Positions 8,993 through 17,495 of a DNA stretch of 64,000 nucleotides are shown here, in pieces. A program made the translations under genes and the position numbers. The notes below the pieces were generated by a model. The model worked only from the letters and a program-made list of their open reading frames with translations, did not search any database and was not told the origin of the DNA. This DNA comes from CALOCY01 sp942491975 (GTDB taxonomy: Bacteria > Bacteroidota > Bacteroidia > Bacteroidales > Prolixibacteraceae), in NCBI GenBank assembly GCA_942491975.1, contig CALOCY010000004.1, positions 1,798,001-1,862,000 of the forward strand, written 5' to 3'. Every line of letters starts with the position of its first letter. Positions within the stretch are counted from its first letter, which is position 1.

Positions 8993-9766
8993 ATGATTAC
9001 AATATTATCACCTGCAAAATCGCTTGATTTTACAACAAAACCGATAACAGCGACTTATTCAACTCCGGTTTTTTTAGAAGAGTCCCGGTTATTGATTGAT
9101 AAACTATGCAAGCTCTCACCTTCAGAAATCGGGGCATTAATGAAGATTAGTCCACAACTGGCACAGACCAATTATGAACGTTTTCAGTTATGGCAACATT
9201 CGTTTACCCCGGAAAATTCCAAACAGGCCCTTCTGGCTTTTAACGGGGAGGTTTACAATGGGATCAATGCCACGGATTTTGAACAGGATGACCTCGATTT
9301 TGCCCAACAGGCACTGCGTATACTATCGGGGCTACATGGTTTACTTAGGCCACTTGACCTGATCATGCCCTACCGGCTGGAGATGGGGACAAAAATTACT
9401 ATTGACAGCTACCGTAACCTGTATGGGTTTTGGGGCAATAAGCTAACCATTGCCCTTAATAAAGCTATTGAATCCAGCGGTTCGGGTTATTTGATTAACC
9501 TGGCATCAAACGAGTATTATAAAGCCATCAAAAAGGAACAACTGAAAGTGCCTGTTATCACCCCTGCTTTTAAACAGCATAAAAATGGAAGCTATCAAAT
9601 GATTGCTATATACGCCAAAAAAGCCCGCGGGTTAATGAGCCGGTTTATCATTAAAAACAGGATAATAAATCCGGAAGAACTTAAAGCTTTCGATGAAGAA
9701 AACTATTATTACAATCCGCATTTATCGTCTGAAACAGAATGGGTATTTACCCGTGAGCACAAATAA
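8993..9766 (+). CDS. yaaA: Peroxide stress protein YaaA (DUF328/UPF0246)
   Basis: This 257-residue protein matches YaaA over its full length. The start MITILSPAKSLDF, the central LSGLHGLLRPLDLIMPYRLEMGTK and the late KKARGLMSRFIIKNRI are family signatures. In Escherichia coli YaaA limits free iron and oxidative damage under peroxide stress and binds DNA; its exact biochemical activity is not settled. Length is normal. It converges on hldD with only 18 bp between stop codons, and no terminator is visible there. Confidence 0.93.
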   Translation: MITILSPAKSLDFTTKPITATYSTPVFLEESRLLIDKLCKLSPSEIGALMKISPQLAQTNYERFQLWQHSFTPENSKQALLAFNGEVYNGINATDFEQDDLDFAQQALRILSGLHGLLRPLDLIMPYRLEMGTKITIDSYRNLYGFWGNKLTIALNKAIESSGSGYLINLASNEYYKAIKKEQLKVPVITPAFKQHKNGSYQMIAIYAKKARGLMSRFIIKNRIINPEELKAFDEENYYYNPHLSSETEWVFTREHK

Positions 9767-9784
9767 CAGATGAGGTATTTGCTA

Positions 9785-10747
9785 TTATCTTCTTGCACCA
9801 GACAGAAGATAGTTTTTTACATAGTCTCGGACTCCCTCTTCGAGCGTGGTAAACGGCCTGTCAAAACCAATATTTCTCAATTTTATCATATCAGCCTCTG
9901 TAAAATACTGGTAGTTTTCGCGAATATCTTCAGGTGTATCAACAAATGATATATCCTCAGGGCAATTCATTGCACTAAACGTGGCAGTCACCAAATCCTT
10001 GAAAGAGCGTGCTTTTCCTGTTCCTACATTGTAGATACCCGATTTTTTTCTTACGTTCATCAGGAAATAGATGACCTCACATAAATCGTTTACATGGATA
10101 AAGTCACGCGACTGTTCACCATCACCAAAATCGGGGTGATGCGAACGAAACAACTGCATCTTTCCTGTCTCTTTTATCTTATTAAATGCATGAAAAATGA
10201 CCGATGCCATACGCCCCTTGTGGTATTCATTGGGACCATATACATTAAAAAATTTAAGTCCGGCCCAAAAATAGGGTTGCTTTTTCTGATTGAGTGCCCA
10301 GTAATCAAAATCATTTTTCGACCGCCCATATTCGTTTAGCGGGGTAAGCCTGCCTACCAGATTGTGGTCATCGGCAAATCCCATTGTCCCGTCGCCATAC
10401 GTTGCAGCCGATGATGCATATATAAGGGGGATTCCAAACTTCACACATGCGCCCCATATCTTTTTAGAGTATTCAAGATTGAGTTCATCAAATATTGATT
10501 TGTCTGTTTCGGCAGTATCGGTACGTGCCCCCAAGTGTACAATAAACTGAAGTTGCTTTTCATACTTATCCAGCCAGTCAAAAAAGTGTTCACGGTCAAG
10601 CTTCTGCGTGTAATCTTTCCCTTCAATATTTAACGCTTTCTCAGCAGTAAGGTGATCAACAAGTACTAAATCACAAAAACGTTTATCGTTTAAAAAACCA
10701 ACCAGGTTACTTCCTATGAAACCGGCTGCCCCTGTAATAACAATCAT
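9785..10747 (-). CDS. hldD: ADP-L-glycero-D-manno-heptose 6-epimerase
   Basis: This short-chain-dehydrogenase-fold epimerase (320 residues) converts ADP-D-glycero- to ADP-L-glycero-D-manno-heptose for the LPS inner core, in the cytoplasm with NADP. The start MIVITGAAGFIGSN carries the Rossmann GxxGxxG motif. The Ser-Tyr-Lys catalytic region is ASSAATYGDG and NEYGRSKNDFD. The HldD-specific NVYGPNEYHKGRMASV and GEQSRDFIHVNDL follow. An in-frame start at 10816 would add 23 residues of poor quality, so the ATG at 10747 is preferred. It is the last gene of the mqnB-mqnD-hldD run, 69 bp after mqnD; the functions are unrelated, so co-transcription is inferred only from spacing. Confidence 0.93.
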   Translation of the reverse strand: MIVITGAAGFIGSNLVGFLNDKRFCDLVLVDHLTAEKALNIEGKDYTQKLDREHFFDWLDKYEKQLQFIVHLGARTDTAETDKSIFDELNLEYSKKIWGACVKFGIPLIYASSAATYGDGTMGFADDHNLVGRLTPLNEYGRSKNDFDYWALNQKKQPYFWAGLKFFNVYGPNEYHKGRMASVIFHAFNKIKETGKMQLFRSHHPDFGDGEQSRDFIHVNDLCEVIYFLMNVRKKSGIYNVGTGKARSFKDLVTATFSAMNCPEDISFVDTPEDIRENYQYFTEADMIKLRNIGFDRPFTTLEEGVRDYVKNYLLSGARR

Positions 10748-10816
10748 ATAAAAACAGTTCTTCTTCCTTTTTGTAACAGCATGCAATATACAAGCATTTT
10801 TGCAAGTTCTGCCCAA

Positions 10817-11647
10817 TTAAATAATGAAAATTTCACGGGGTACTTTATTAATGGCCTTCGCTGCAAAAGCCCTTTCATACAATACCCCGATCGCCTCCCG
10901 GCCTTCTGTACCCAATCTAAGGGTAAAATCGTTGATGTAGGTATTGATGTGCCCCTGCATCACTGCCTCATCCATTTCCTGAGCATATTGCTTTACAAAA
11001 TCATGGCTTTCCCGGGGATTCTTCATCGCAAACGCAACACTCTGATACAGTATCCTGTTTATCTTTTCTTTGACATCCCGGGGCAATGCCCGGCGTACCA
11101 CGATACCCCCAAGCGGGATTGGTTTTCCTACATTATTTTCCCAGTACTCACCAAAATCAATGATCTTCAACAATCCTTTTTTATGATAGGTAAACCTGTT
11201 TTCATGAATAATCAACCCGGCATCGACCTCTCCGTCACACACTGCATCTTCAATATCAGAAAAGAGATAACTTTTTTTGAACGTTGCTTTGGGAAAGGCA
11301 ATACTTAACAAAAGATTCGCCGTAGTATACTCCCCGGGAATGGCAATGTTCAGGTTATCTATTTCATCAGGATATATTTTGTATTTACTAATGAGCAATG
11401 GCCCGTTTTTTTTGCCCAGTGCACTGCCACTATCAAGCACCTGATAATCTGATGACACATAGGCATACGCATTAAAACTCAGCTTTGTAATATCCAATAC
11501 ATTTTCAAACGACAGGCGGTTTAACTCTTCTACGTCAGCCATATGAATTTCAAACTCAATATCCTGCAGATCAATTTTATGATGTACGATAGCATCAAAA
11601 ATAAACGTATCATTCGGACATGTTGAAAAACCCAATGTCAGTTTCAT
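10817..11647 (-). CDS. mqnD: 1,4-dihydroxy-6-naphthoate synthase (futalosine menaquinone pathway)
   Basis: MqnD turns cyclic dehypoxanthinyl-futalosine into 1,4-dihydroxy-6-naphthoate, a late step of the alternative (futalosine) menaquinone route. The 276-residue product has the periplasmic-binding-protein-like fold of the family, with FSTCPNDTFIFDAIVHHKID at the start, NGPLLISKYKI, AIPGEYTTANLLL (substrate site) and GLIIHENRFTY with the catalytic histidine region. An upstream in-frame ATG at 11656 adds only three residues. The gene lies 25 bp after mqnB on the same strand, making an mqnB-mqnD unit. Confidence 0.94.
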   Translation of the reverse strand: MKLTLGFSTCPNDTFIFDAIVHHKIDLQDIEFEIHMADVEELNRLSFENVLDITKLSFNAYAYVSSDYQVLDSGSALGKKNGPLLISKYKIYPDEIDNLNIAIPGEYTTANLLLSIAFPKATFKKSYLFSDIEDAVCDGEVDAGLIIHENRFTYHKKGLLKIIDFGEYWENNVGKPIPLGGIVVRRALPRDVKEKINRILYQSVAFAMKNPRESHDFVKQYAQEMDEAVMQGHINTYINDFTLRLGTEGREAIGVLYERAFAAKAINKVPREIFII

Positions 11648-11672
11648 GTTGCGCATGTTTGTTAACGCAAAT

Positions 11673-12368
11673 TTAGGAATTCTCGGCTAAAACAGGTGTT
11701 AATCGGCCAATGATTGAAAGAAGGACATCTTTAAGGTTTTCGATGGCCAGAGGGATATTCCAATTTGATTTATCACGCTTTTCGACATAATTTGAGATTG
11801 CCCTGATTTCAAGAAATGGGATACTTTCCTGATGACATACATAAAATACAGCAGCCCCTTCCATTGATTCCACATCGGGAGAAAACTTTGAATTAATCTT
11901 GTCTATTGATTCTTCTGTACCGTGTGCTATATCAGAAGTCACACCACATACATTAAGCAGGTTGCCCAAAAAAGGTTTGGTAGGATTTTCCAATGCCCCT
12001 TTGCGAAAAGGGAATTCGTTCTCATTCAGGAAACCAACTTCAAAAAGGGTCTTAAAGTCTTCCTGCTCCTCTATCCCCAGTTCCGAAAATTGCTCTTTTA
12101 CCACATTCACCACTGTCCCTATAGGTATATTATAATCATAGCTCCCGGAAATACCGGCATTAATAACAAAGTGATACTTGTTTTTTGCCAGACAACGAGT
12201 AAGGTGATATGTTGTAAAAATAATGCCTATCCCGGAAATAAGGACATCAACATCTATTTCTCCATACTTATAGCATATCAGACGATCCTCTTTGTCTTTT
12301 ACATATTCCAGCTCATCCATAAACGAGGAAAGCTCAAGTCTTGTCGCCACCACAATCAGAATTCTCAT
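11673..12368 (-). CDS. mqnB: Futalosine hydrolase
   Basis: This 231-residue protein belongs to the nucleoside phosphorylase/MTA-SAH nucleosidase superfamily and to its futalosine hydrolase branch, which removes hypoxanthine from futalosine. Visible motifs are ILIVVATRLELSSF at the start, INAGISGSYDYNIPIGTVVN (purine site), and SMEGAAVFYVCHQESIPFLE, where the ME-G pair binds ribose, with EIRAISNYVEKRDKSNW near the end carrying the catalytic Asp region. An ATG three codons upstream (12377) is an alternative start. Its place beside mqnD supports futalosine hydrolase rather than MTA nucleosidase. Confidence 0.92.
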   Translation of the reverse strand: MRILIVVATRLELSSFMDELEYVKDKEDRLICYKYGEIDVDVLISGIGIIFTTYHLTRCLAKNKYHFVINAGISGSYDYNIPIGTVVNVVKEQFSELGIEEQEDFKTLFEVGFLNENEFPFRKGALENPTKPFLGNLLNVCGVTSDIAHGTEESIDKINSKFSPDVESMEGAAVFYVCHQESIPFLEIRAISNYVEKRDKSNWNIPLAIENLKDVLLSIIGRLTPVLAENS

Positions 12369-12471
12369 ATCCGGCACTGTTTTAAAAAAATTGTTTGCAA
12401 AATAAATGAATCCATCCCAAGCCCTTTACAAGATAATACTGTTTTTTTAGAAAAAGGTTTGGATTTTAACT

Positions 12472-12479
12472 TATTTTTG
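12472..12479 (+). promoter_or_regulatory. Putative -7 promoter element for folE
   Basis: TATTTTTG matches TAnnTTTG, 20 bp before the folE ATG, in the divergent mqnB-folE gap. Confidence 0.5.
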
Positions 12480-12499
12480 TACCCTAAAACTAAATATAC

Positions 12500-13126
12500 A
12501 TGGAGTTTTCGTTGAATTCGAAAAAAAGCGGTGGTTACCGAAAAGTAGAACACTTTCATAATGAAACCACCGAAAAGATGAGTGACCTTTACAAAGAGAT
12601 ATTAGAACTTGCAGGGGAAGATACTGAAAGAGAAGGGCTTAAACAGACCCCCTTTCGGGTAGCCAAAGCAATACAGTTCCTGCTACAAGGTTATAATATG
12701 GATCCTGAAGAGATTCTAAAGACAGTAATGTTTAAAGAAGATTATCGCCAGATGGTTATTGTAAAAGACATTGAGCTTTATTCACTCTGTGAACACCATA
12801 TGTTACCTTTCTTTGGGAAAGCACACGTGGCTTATATTCCCAACGGATATATTACCGGTCTCAGCAAAATTGCCCGGGTGGTAGAAGCTTTCAGCCGAAG
12901 GTTGCAGGTACAGGAGCGCCTGACCACACAAATTAAAGATTGTATCCAGAATACATTAAACCCACTGGGCGTAGCTGTAGTTATTGAAGCACAACACATG
13001 TGTATGCAGATGCGGGGCGTACAGAAACAAAACTCGGTAACAACCACATCTGATTTTACCGGTGCTTTTGAGAAAATCGCTACCCGCGAGGAATTTATCC
13101 GTTTGATCAGCACCAAGCTTTCGTAA
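12500..13126 (+). CDS. folE: GTP cyclohydrolase I
   Basis: FolE makes 7,8-dihydroneopterin triphosphate from GTP, the first step of folate (and queuosine) synthesis. The 208-residue product has the full type I domain with zinc ligands Cys97 and His100 (in CEHHMLPFFGK) and Cys168 (in QHMCMQMRG), His99 beside them, and the substrate motif GLSKIARVVEAFSRRLQVQE. The N-terminal 25 residues are variable, as usual. It is a single gene converging on the histidine kinase gene. Confidence 0.96.
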   Translation: MEFSLNSKKSGGYRKVEHFHNETTEKMSDLYKEILELAGEDTEREGLKQTPFRVAKAIQFLLQGYNMDPEEILKTVMFKEDYRQMVIVKDIELYSLCEHHMLPFFGKAHVAYIPNGYITGLSKIARVVEAFSRRLQVQERLTTQIKDCIQNTLNPLGVAVVIEAQHMCMQMRGVQKQNSVTTTSDFTGAFEKIATREEFIRLISTKLS

Positions 13127-13188
13127 AACACCGATAAACGGCAAAAAGAATATCGACCCGGATCTGTCTGAACTTTATTTTAGGGAAT

Positions 13189-14541
13189 TTAAAACTCCAG
13201 TGTAAAAACTGTTTCTTCATGGGGTATTGATTTAACTTTCAGTGTCCCGCCATGCAGCCTCATAATTTGCCGCGATATGCTCAACCCGATACCTGACCCA
13301 TTCTCTTTGGTCGTGAAAAACGGCACAAAAATCTGATCAATAATCTCAGGCAAAATTCCAGGCCCGTTATCAACCACACAAATTTCAGGCCGGTTGTTTT
13401 TATTTATTCCGGCTACCAACTTAACTTTTGCCATCTTGTTTTCGGCATTCGCCTGAAATGCATTTTTAACCAGGTTGATCAGCACCTGCGAAATCATTTT
13501 TTCATCACCCATAATTTCCAACCCTTTCGGGTTAATCTGATGACTGATTTCAATATGTTGTGCATGTTCAAACGAGCCGGAAAGTATCCGAATGTTTTCA
13601 ATCAGGTTTTTAGCAGAAAAGATTTTTTTATTGGGTTTTGGAAGCTTAGTCAGCTTTCTGTATGAATCAACAAAAGAGATCAACCCTTTTCCCTGATCTT
13701 TAATGACTTCCAATCCACGGGTGGTAGTCTCAATAATTTTCTCATTGATTTCAGAAGGGGATTTTACTTTTCCGCCAGTATAAAAATAGCTTGTTAAACT
13801 TTCAGAAAGGGAAGTGATTGGCGTAATTGAATTCATTATTTCATGCATCAACACACGAATCAGTTTCAGCCAAGATTCCAGTTCCTTTTCGTCCAACTCA
13901 TTCTTAATATCCTGAACCGAAAGCAAAATCAGTTCTTTTTGGTTTGAAATGAACGAATTCGCTTTGATTAAAAGCTGGGTAATACCCCGTTCATTACTGA
14001 TGGTTATCAGCTTCTGTTCTGATGGGCAAATATTTTTGATCGCCATATAAAGTTTGTGATTAACCCTTTTCAATTGATTTAAATGGGTCAATACTTCTAC
14101 CGATAAGAACTTTCTTACCGAAGAGTTTGAATGAAGGATAAAACCCTTTTCATCAAAAGTCAGGATGCCGGTAGCTGCATGTTCAAGTAAAGCATGGAAG
14201 TATTGTTCCTGTTGACGATTTTCGATTTTAATCTGCAAAATCTGATCGTTAACCTTTTGCAGGCTCTTGTTGAGTTCTAAAATAATTTTATCATTCGATT
14301 TTTCAGGAAAAGAGAGGGTTGAATCATCATTGCGTATGGCATCAAAAAAATAGAATATTTTCCGGTTGGTCTTGTTCAAAAACCAAATCATATTAACAGC
14401 AAGCAGAATAACCACAGCACCTGATGCCCCCGATAAAACTATTCCATCCCGGATAAAAAATGCCCATCCTGTAAAAAAAGAGAAGGCAATTAACAGGAGG
14501 GTGCGCAAAATGAGTTTGACATAAAGGTTCCGGCTAATCAT
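13189..14541 (-). CDS. Sensor histidine kinase (NtrY-like, membrane-bound)
   Basis: This 450-residue kinase has two N-terminal membrane helices (about residues 9-30 and 36-55) with almost no periplasmic loop, so it probably senses a membrane or cytoplasmic signal. A PAS-like region (about 110-210) follows, then the HisKA domain with the phospho-acceptor His233 in RVLMHEIMNSITPI, and an HATPase domain with N box LVNLVKNAFQANAEN-like sequence, DNGPGI and GSGIGLSISRQI. Its start overlaps the stop of the NtrC-type regulator by 4 bp, so the two are one operon. The pair is divergent from the export operon and is its likely regulator. Confidence 0.93.
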   Translation of the reverse strand: MISRNLYVKLILRTLLLIAFSFFTGWAFFIRDGIVLSGASGAVVILLAVNMIWFLNKTNRKIFYFFDAIRNDDSTLSFPEKSNDKIILELNKSLQKVNDQILQIKIENRQQEQYFHALLEHAATGILTFDEKGFILHSNSSVRKFLSVEVLTHLNQLKRVNHKLYMAIKNICPSEQKLITISNERGITQLLIKANSFISNQKELILLSVQDIKNELDEKELESWLKLIRVLMHEIMNSITPITSLSESLTSYFYTGGKVKSPSEINEKIIETTTRGLEVIKDQGKGLISFVDSYRKLTKLPKPNKKIFSAKNLIENIRILSGSFEHAQHIEISHQINPKGLEIMGDEKMISQVLINLVKNAFQANAENKMAKVKLVAGINKNNRPEICVVDNGPGILPEIIDQIFVPFFTTKENGSGIGLSISRQIMRLHGGTLKVKSIPHEETVFTLEF

Positions 14542-15902
14542 ATGCCATATTTTTTGATTTTGTTATATAACGTCTGGCGGGTAATCCCCAACTGATCGGC
14601 AGCAGAACTCATATTCCCGCTATTATTATCAATCGCTGTCATAATCATTCGTTTTTCCATATCTTCCAGTGTGGATTGCCCATCATCAAATTTACCGGAG
14701 ACTACCGGGCGAAGGAAAAAGTCTTCCGGTTTTAACACCGAAGAATCACCTAAAATGACCGCCTTCTCAATGGTGTGTTGCAGTTCGCGGATATTCCCGG
14801 GCCATTGGTACTTTAAAAGTTTATCTTGTGCTGCACGGTTAATTTTCAGGCCATGCTTTTCATATTTAGAAGCAAATTTCTTCAGAAAAAAATCAGACAG
14901 CACAATAATGTCGTCCCCTCTTTCACGTAACGGCGGCACTTCAATATGAATGGTATTGATCCGGTACAAAAGGTCTTCGCGAAATACCCCCTCTTCAACC
15001 ATCTGTGGAAGGTCTTTATTGGTTGCACATACCAGGCGGATATCAATCGGAATGGTTGTATTGGAGCCAATTCTCATGATCCTGCGATTTTGGATGGCAG
15101 CCAATAGCTTGGCCTGCAGATGAAACGAGAGGTTCCCGATTTCATCCAGAAAGAGGGTGCCTTTATTGGCCGTTTCAAATTTTCCTGCCCTGTTTTCACG
15201 TGCATCGGTAAAAGCACCTTTGACATGGCCAAACAGTTCGCTTTCAAAAAGGGTTTCGCTCACAGCCCCCATATCAACGCTGACCATTATTTCATCTTTC
15301 CGGGCAGAGAGGCGGTGAATTTCACGGGCTATCAACTCTTTACCGGTTCCATTCTCCCCCGTAATCAATATATTCGCATCGGTCCTGGCTACCTTGCGTA
15401 CCATATTCATCACCTGCATTAACTGTGGCGATGAACCCATAATATACTTTTGATCGCGGTTGAGCTCTTCTTTTAACCCCTTCTCTTTCTGTTTTAGTTG
15501 CCCCACCTCTTTTTTCGAAAGGTTTAGCTGAATTGCAGCTTTTACCGTGGCCAATAATTTGCTATTTTCCCACGGTTTCAGAATAAAATCAGTCGCACCC
15601 TGCTTTAACGCCTTCACAGCCAATCCAACATCCCCGTATGCAGTAATCAGGACAACTGAAATGTCGGGATAGGACTTCTTTATCTGATTAAGCCAATATA
15701 ACCCTTCATTACCGGTATTTACCCCGGCCTGAAAATTCATGTCTAAAATAACCAGGTTATAATCTGTTGACCTCAACAAAGAAGGTATTTGGTTGGGATT
15801 TGAAATTCCCTGAACATGGTCAAATTCAGGACCAAGAAGAATTTCCAACGCACTGATAATACTTTTGTTGTCATCAACAATGAGAATATTTCCTTTTGCC
15901 AT
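14538..15902 (-). CDS. Sigma-54-dependent response regulator, NtrC family
   Basis: This 454-residue regulator has a receiver domain (1-120) with phospho-acceptor Asp54 in NLVILDMNF and Lys109 in LKPWE, an AAA+ domain with Walker A GENGTGKE (182-189), Walker B GTLFLDEIGNL and an arginine-rich sensor region, and a Fis-type HTH at the C-terminus (AADQLGITRQTLYNKIKKYG). The sigma-54 contact loop reads GAFTDA (229-234) instead of GAFTGA. It overlaps the kinase gene by 4 bp. Two sigma-54-like promoter sites in the divergent export operon are the obvious targets (inference). Confidence 0.95.
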   Translation of the reverse strand: MAKGNILIVDDNKSIISALEILLGPEFDHVQGISNPNQIPSLLRSTDYNLVILDMNFQAGVNTGNEGLYWLNQIKKSYPDISVVLITAYGDVGLAVKALKQGATDFILKPWENSKLLATVKAAIQLNLSKKEVGQLKQKEKGLKEELNRDQKYIMGSSPQLMQVMNMVRKVARTDANILITGENGTGKELIAREIHRLSARKDEIMVSVDMGAVSETLFESELFGHVKGAFTDARENRAGKFETANKGTLFLDEIGNLSFHLQAKLLAAIQNRRIMRIGSNTTIPIDIRLVCATNKDLPQMVEEGVFREDLLYRINTIHIEVPPLRERGDDIIVLSDFFLKKFASKYEKHGLKINRAAQDKLLKYQWPGNIRELQHTIEKAVILGDSSVLKPEDFFLRPVVSGKFDDGQSTLEDMEKRMIMTAIDNNSGNMSSAADQLGITRQTLYNKIKKYGI

Positions 15903-15917
15903 CCAATTTTTTTATTT

Positions 15918-15925
15918 CAAAATTA
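15918..15925 (-). promoter_or_regulatory. Putative -7 promoter element for the regulator-kinase operon
   Basis: The minus strand reads TAATTTTG, matching TAnnTTTG, 15 bp before the regulator start codon. This implies a very short leader. Confidence 0.4.
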
Positions 15926-16047
15926 GGGCAATTCCTTTCACAAACCAACACTGTGTAAATTTTTTTTACATACACCTGTTAATAAATTTAACAAATCCAT
16001 CGAAACAAAAAAATACAAATACCTGAATATCAGCATAATATGTTTTT

Positions 16048-16063
16048 TGGCATGATTATGGAT
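16048..16063 (+). promoter_or_regulatory. Sigma-54-like promoter before tolC
   Basis: TGGCATGATTATGGAT fits the -24/-12 pattern TGGCAC-N5-TTGCW: the -24 TGGCA is intact and the spacing GG-N10-G is correct, but the -12 GC reads GA. It lies 29 bp before the tolC ATG, opposite the sigma-54-type activator gene. A second site of the same shape occurs at 25167. Confidence 0.45.
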
Positions 16064-16092
16064 AAAAACAGGTAAAAATAATTTTATCAGCA

Positions 16093-17448
16093 ATGAAACC
16101 AACGATCATTATTACAATTGTACTGTTAAGCATTTTTTCACGGCATACATTAACTGCCCAGCAAAAATGGAGTTTAAATCAATGTATCTCTTTTGCTATT
16201 CACAACAATGTTAATTTGAAAGAGTACGAAATTCAACAAAAATTAGCGCATGAAAACCTGAACCAGTCAAAACGCAACCTATTGCCCGGCATTAGTGCCT
16301 CTTCAAATGCAGGTATCAGCTATGGCCGATCGGTTGACCCTAATACCAATGATATCCTGAATGAAACTGAATTTTTTAACAATTCATATAACATCAATGC
16401 TTCCATTACCATTTTTGACGGCTTTCGCCTGCTCAATACAATCCGGTATGAAAAATTCAGGAAGCAGGTATCTGAATTTAACCGGCTTAATGCAATTGAT
16501 GATTTGGCATTTAGTGTGATGACCTCATTTTTCGATGTAATTTATTACCAGGGAATGCTGAAAATAACCGAAGAGCAGGTTGAAACATCAAAACTGAATT
16601 TTAAAGCTATCCAAAAACAAGTTGAGGTAGGGATAAAAGCAAAGGCCGATTTATTGGAGATGCAGGCTAACCTTGAGATGGAAGAGTTGCGCAAAATACA
16701 GATGGAGAATAACCTGGCTTCGGCAACGCTTCAGTTAAAACAACACATGAATTTAACCGGAGATGAAGCACTTAACCTTATTGAAGAAAACGGAACTGTT
16801 TTATCGGAAGAGCTGCCTGGACAAGCGACTCTTTTTTCAGCATTTACCCAATGGTCCCCAAATTACCAGTCGGTTGTGGCAGAGGTAAAAGCCAGCGAAA
16901 AAAATCTTGCCATTAGCCGTGCCGGACTTTTCCCGTCATTGAGTTTTGGTGCTTCAATAAATACCGGTTATTACGAAACCAACACTGATACATTAGGTAA
17001 TATCATCAATTTTGGAGACCAGCTCAAAAATAATAAAAGCCAGTATGTAGGAGCTTCACTAAATATTCCCATTTTTAACCGATGGGCTACACGTTCCAGT
17101 ATCAAGAAAGCAAAGCTGGAAGTAGAGCAGGCCAGGAACCGTCTTGAAAGCGAAAAACAAAAACTCTATTTCGAAATGGCCAATAATTTGAATGAGCTGG
17201 AAGCCCTCGGGAAAGAGCATGCCCAGTATGAAAAACAGAAAGAGGCAGATAAACTGGCCTTTCTGGCAGCAGAGAGAAAGTTTGAGCAGGGATTAATCAA
17301 TGTCGTCGACTTTTATATTGCCAAAAACAGGTATGCTACTTCAAGCAGTCAGGTTTTCAGGGCCGGCCTGCAATGGGAAATTAAAAAGAAAACACTTGAT
17401 TTTTACAAAGGACAACGTTTTTGGGAAGTGATAAACACCGGGAACTAA
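16093..17448 (+). CDS. TolC-family outer-membrane efflux protein
   Basis: This 451-residue protein has a signal peptide (about 1-22, ending LTAQ) and two repeats of the outer-membrane efflux domain rich in long coiled-coil helices, for example residues around 165-220 and 335-415. It should form the trimeric outer-membrane channel of a tripartite exporter. The sequence KWSLNQCISFAIHNNVNLKE at the mature N-terminus is typical of Bacteroidota TolC proteins. It is the first gene of the export operon and is followed after 47 bp by the adaptor gene. Confidence 0.93.
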   Translation: MKPTIIITIVLLSIFSRHTLTAQQKWSLNQCISFAIHNNVNLKEYEIQQKLAHENLNQSKRNLLPGISASSNAGISYGRSVDPNTNDILNETEFFNNSYNINASITIFDGFRLLNTIRYEKFRKQVSEFNRLNAIDDLAFSVMTSFFDVIYYQGMLKITEEQVETSKLNFKAIQKQVEVGIKAKADLLEMQANLEMEELRKIQMENNLASATLQLKQHMNLTGDEALNLIEENGTVLSEELPGQATLFSAFTQWSPNYQSVVAEVKASEKNLAISRAGLFPSLSFGASINTGYYETNTDTLGNIINFGDQLKNNKSQYVGASLNIPIFNRWATRSSIKKAKLEVEQARNRLESEKQKLYFEMANNLNELEALGKEHAQYEKQKEADKLAFLAAERKFEQGLINVVDFYIAKNRYATSSSQVFRAGLQWEIKKKTLDFYKGQRFWEVINTGN

Positions 17449-17495
17449 TCCTCTTTATAAATGAATTGATTGTATAAAACTTAAAGATTATTAAT

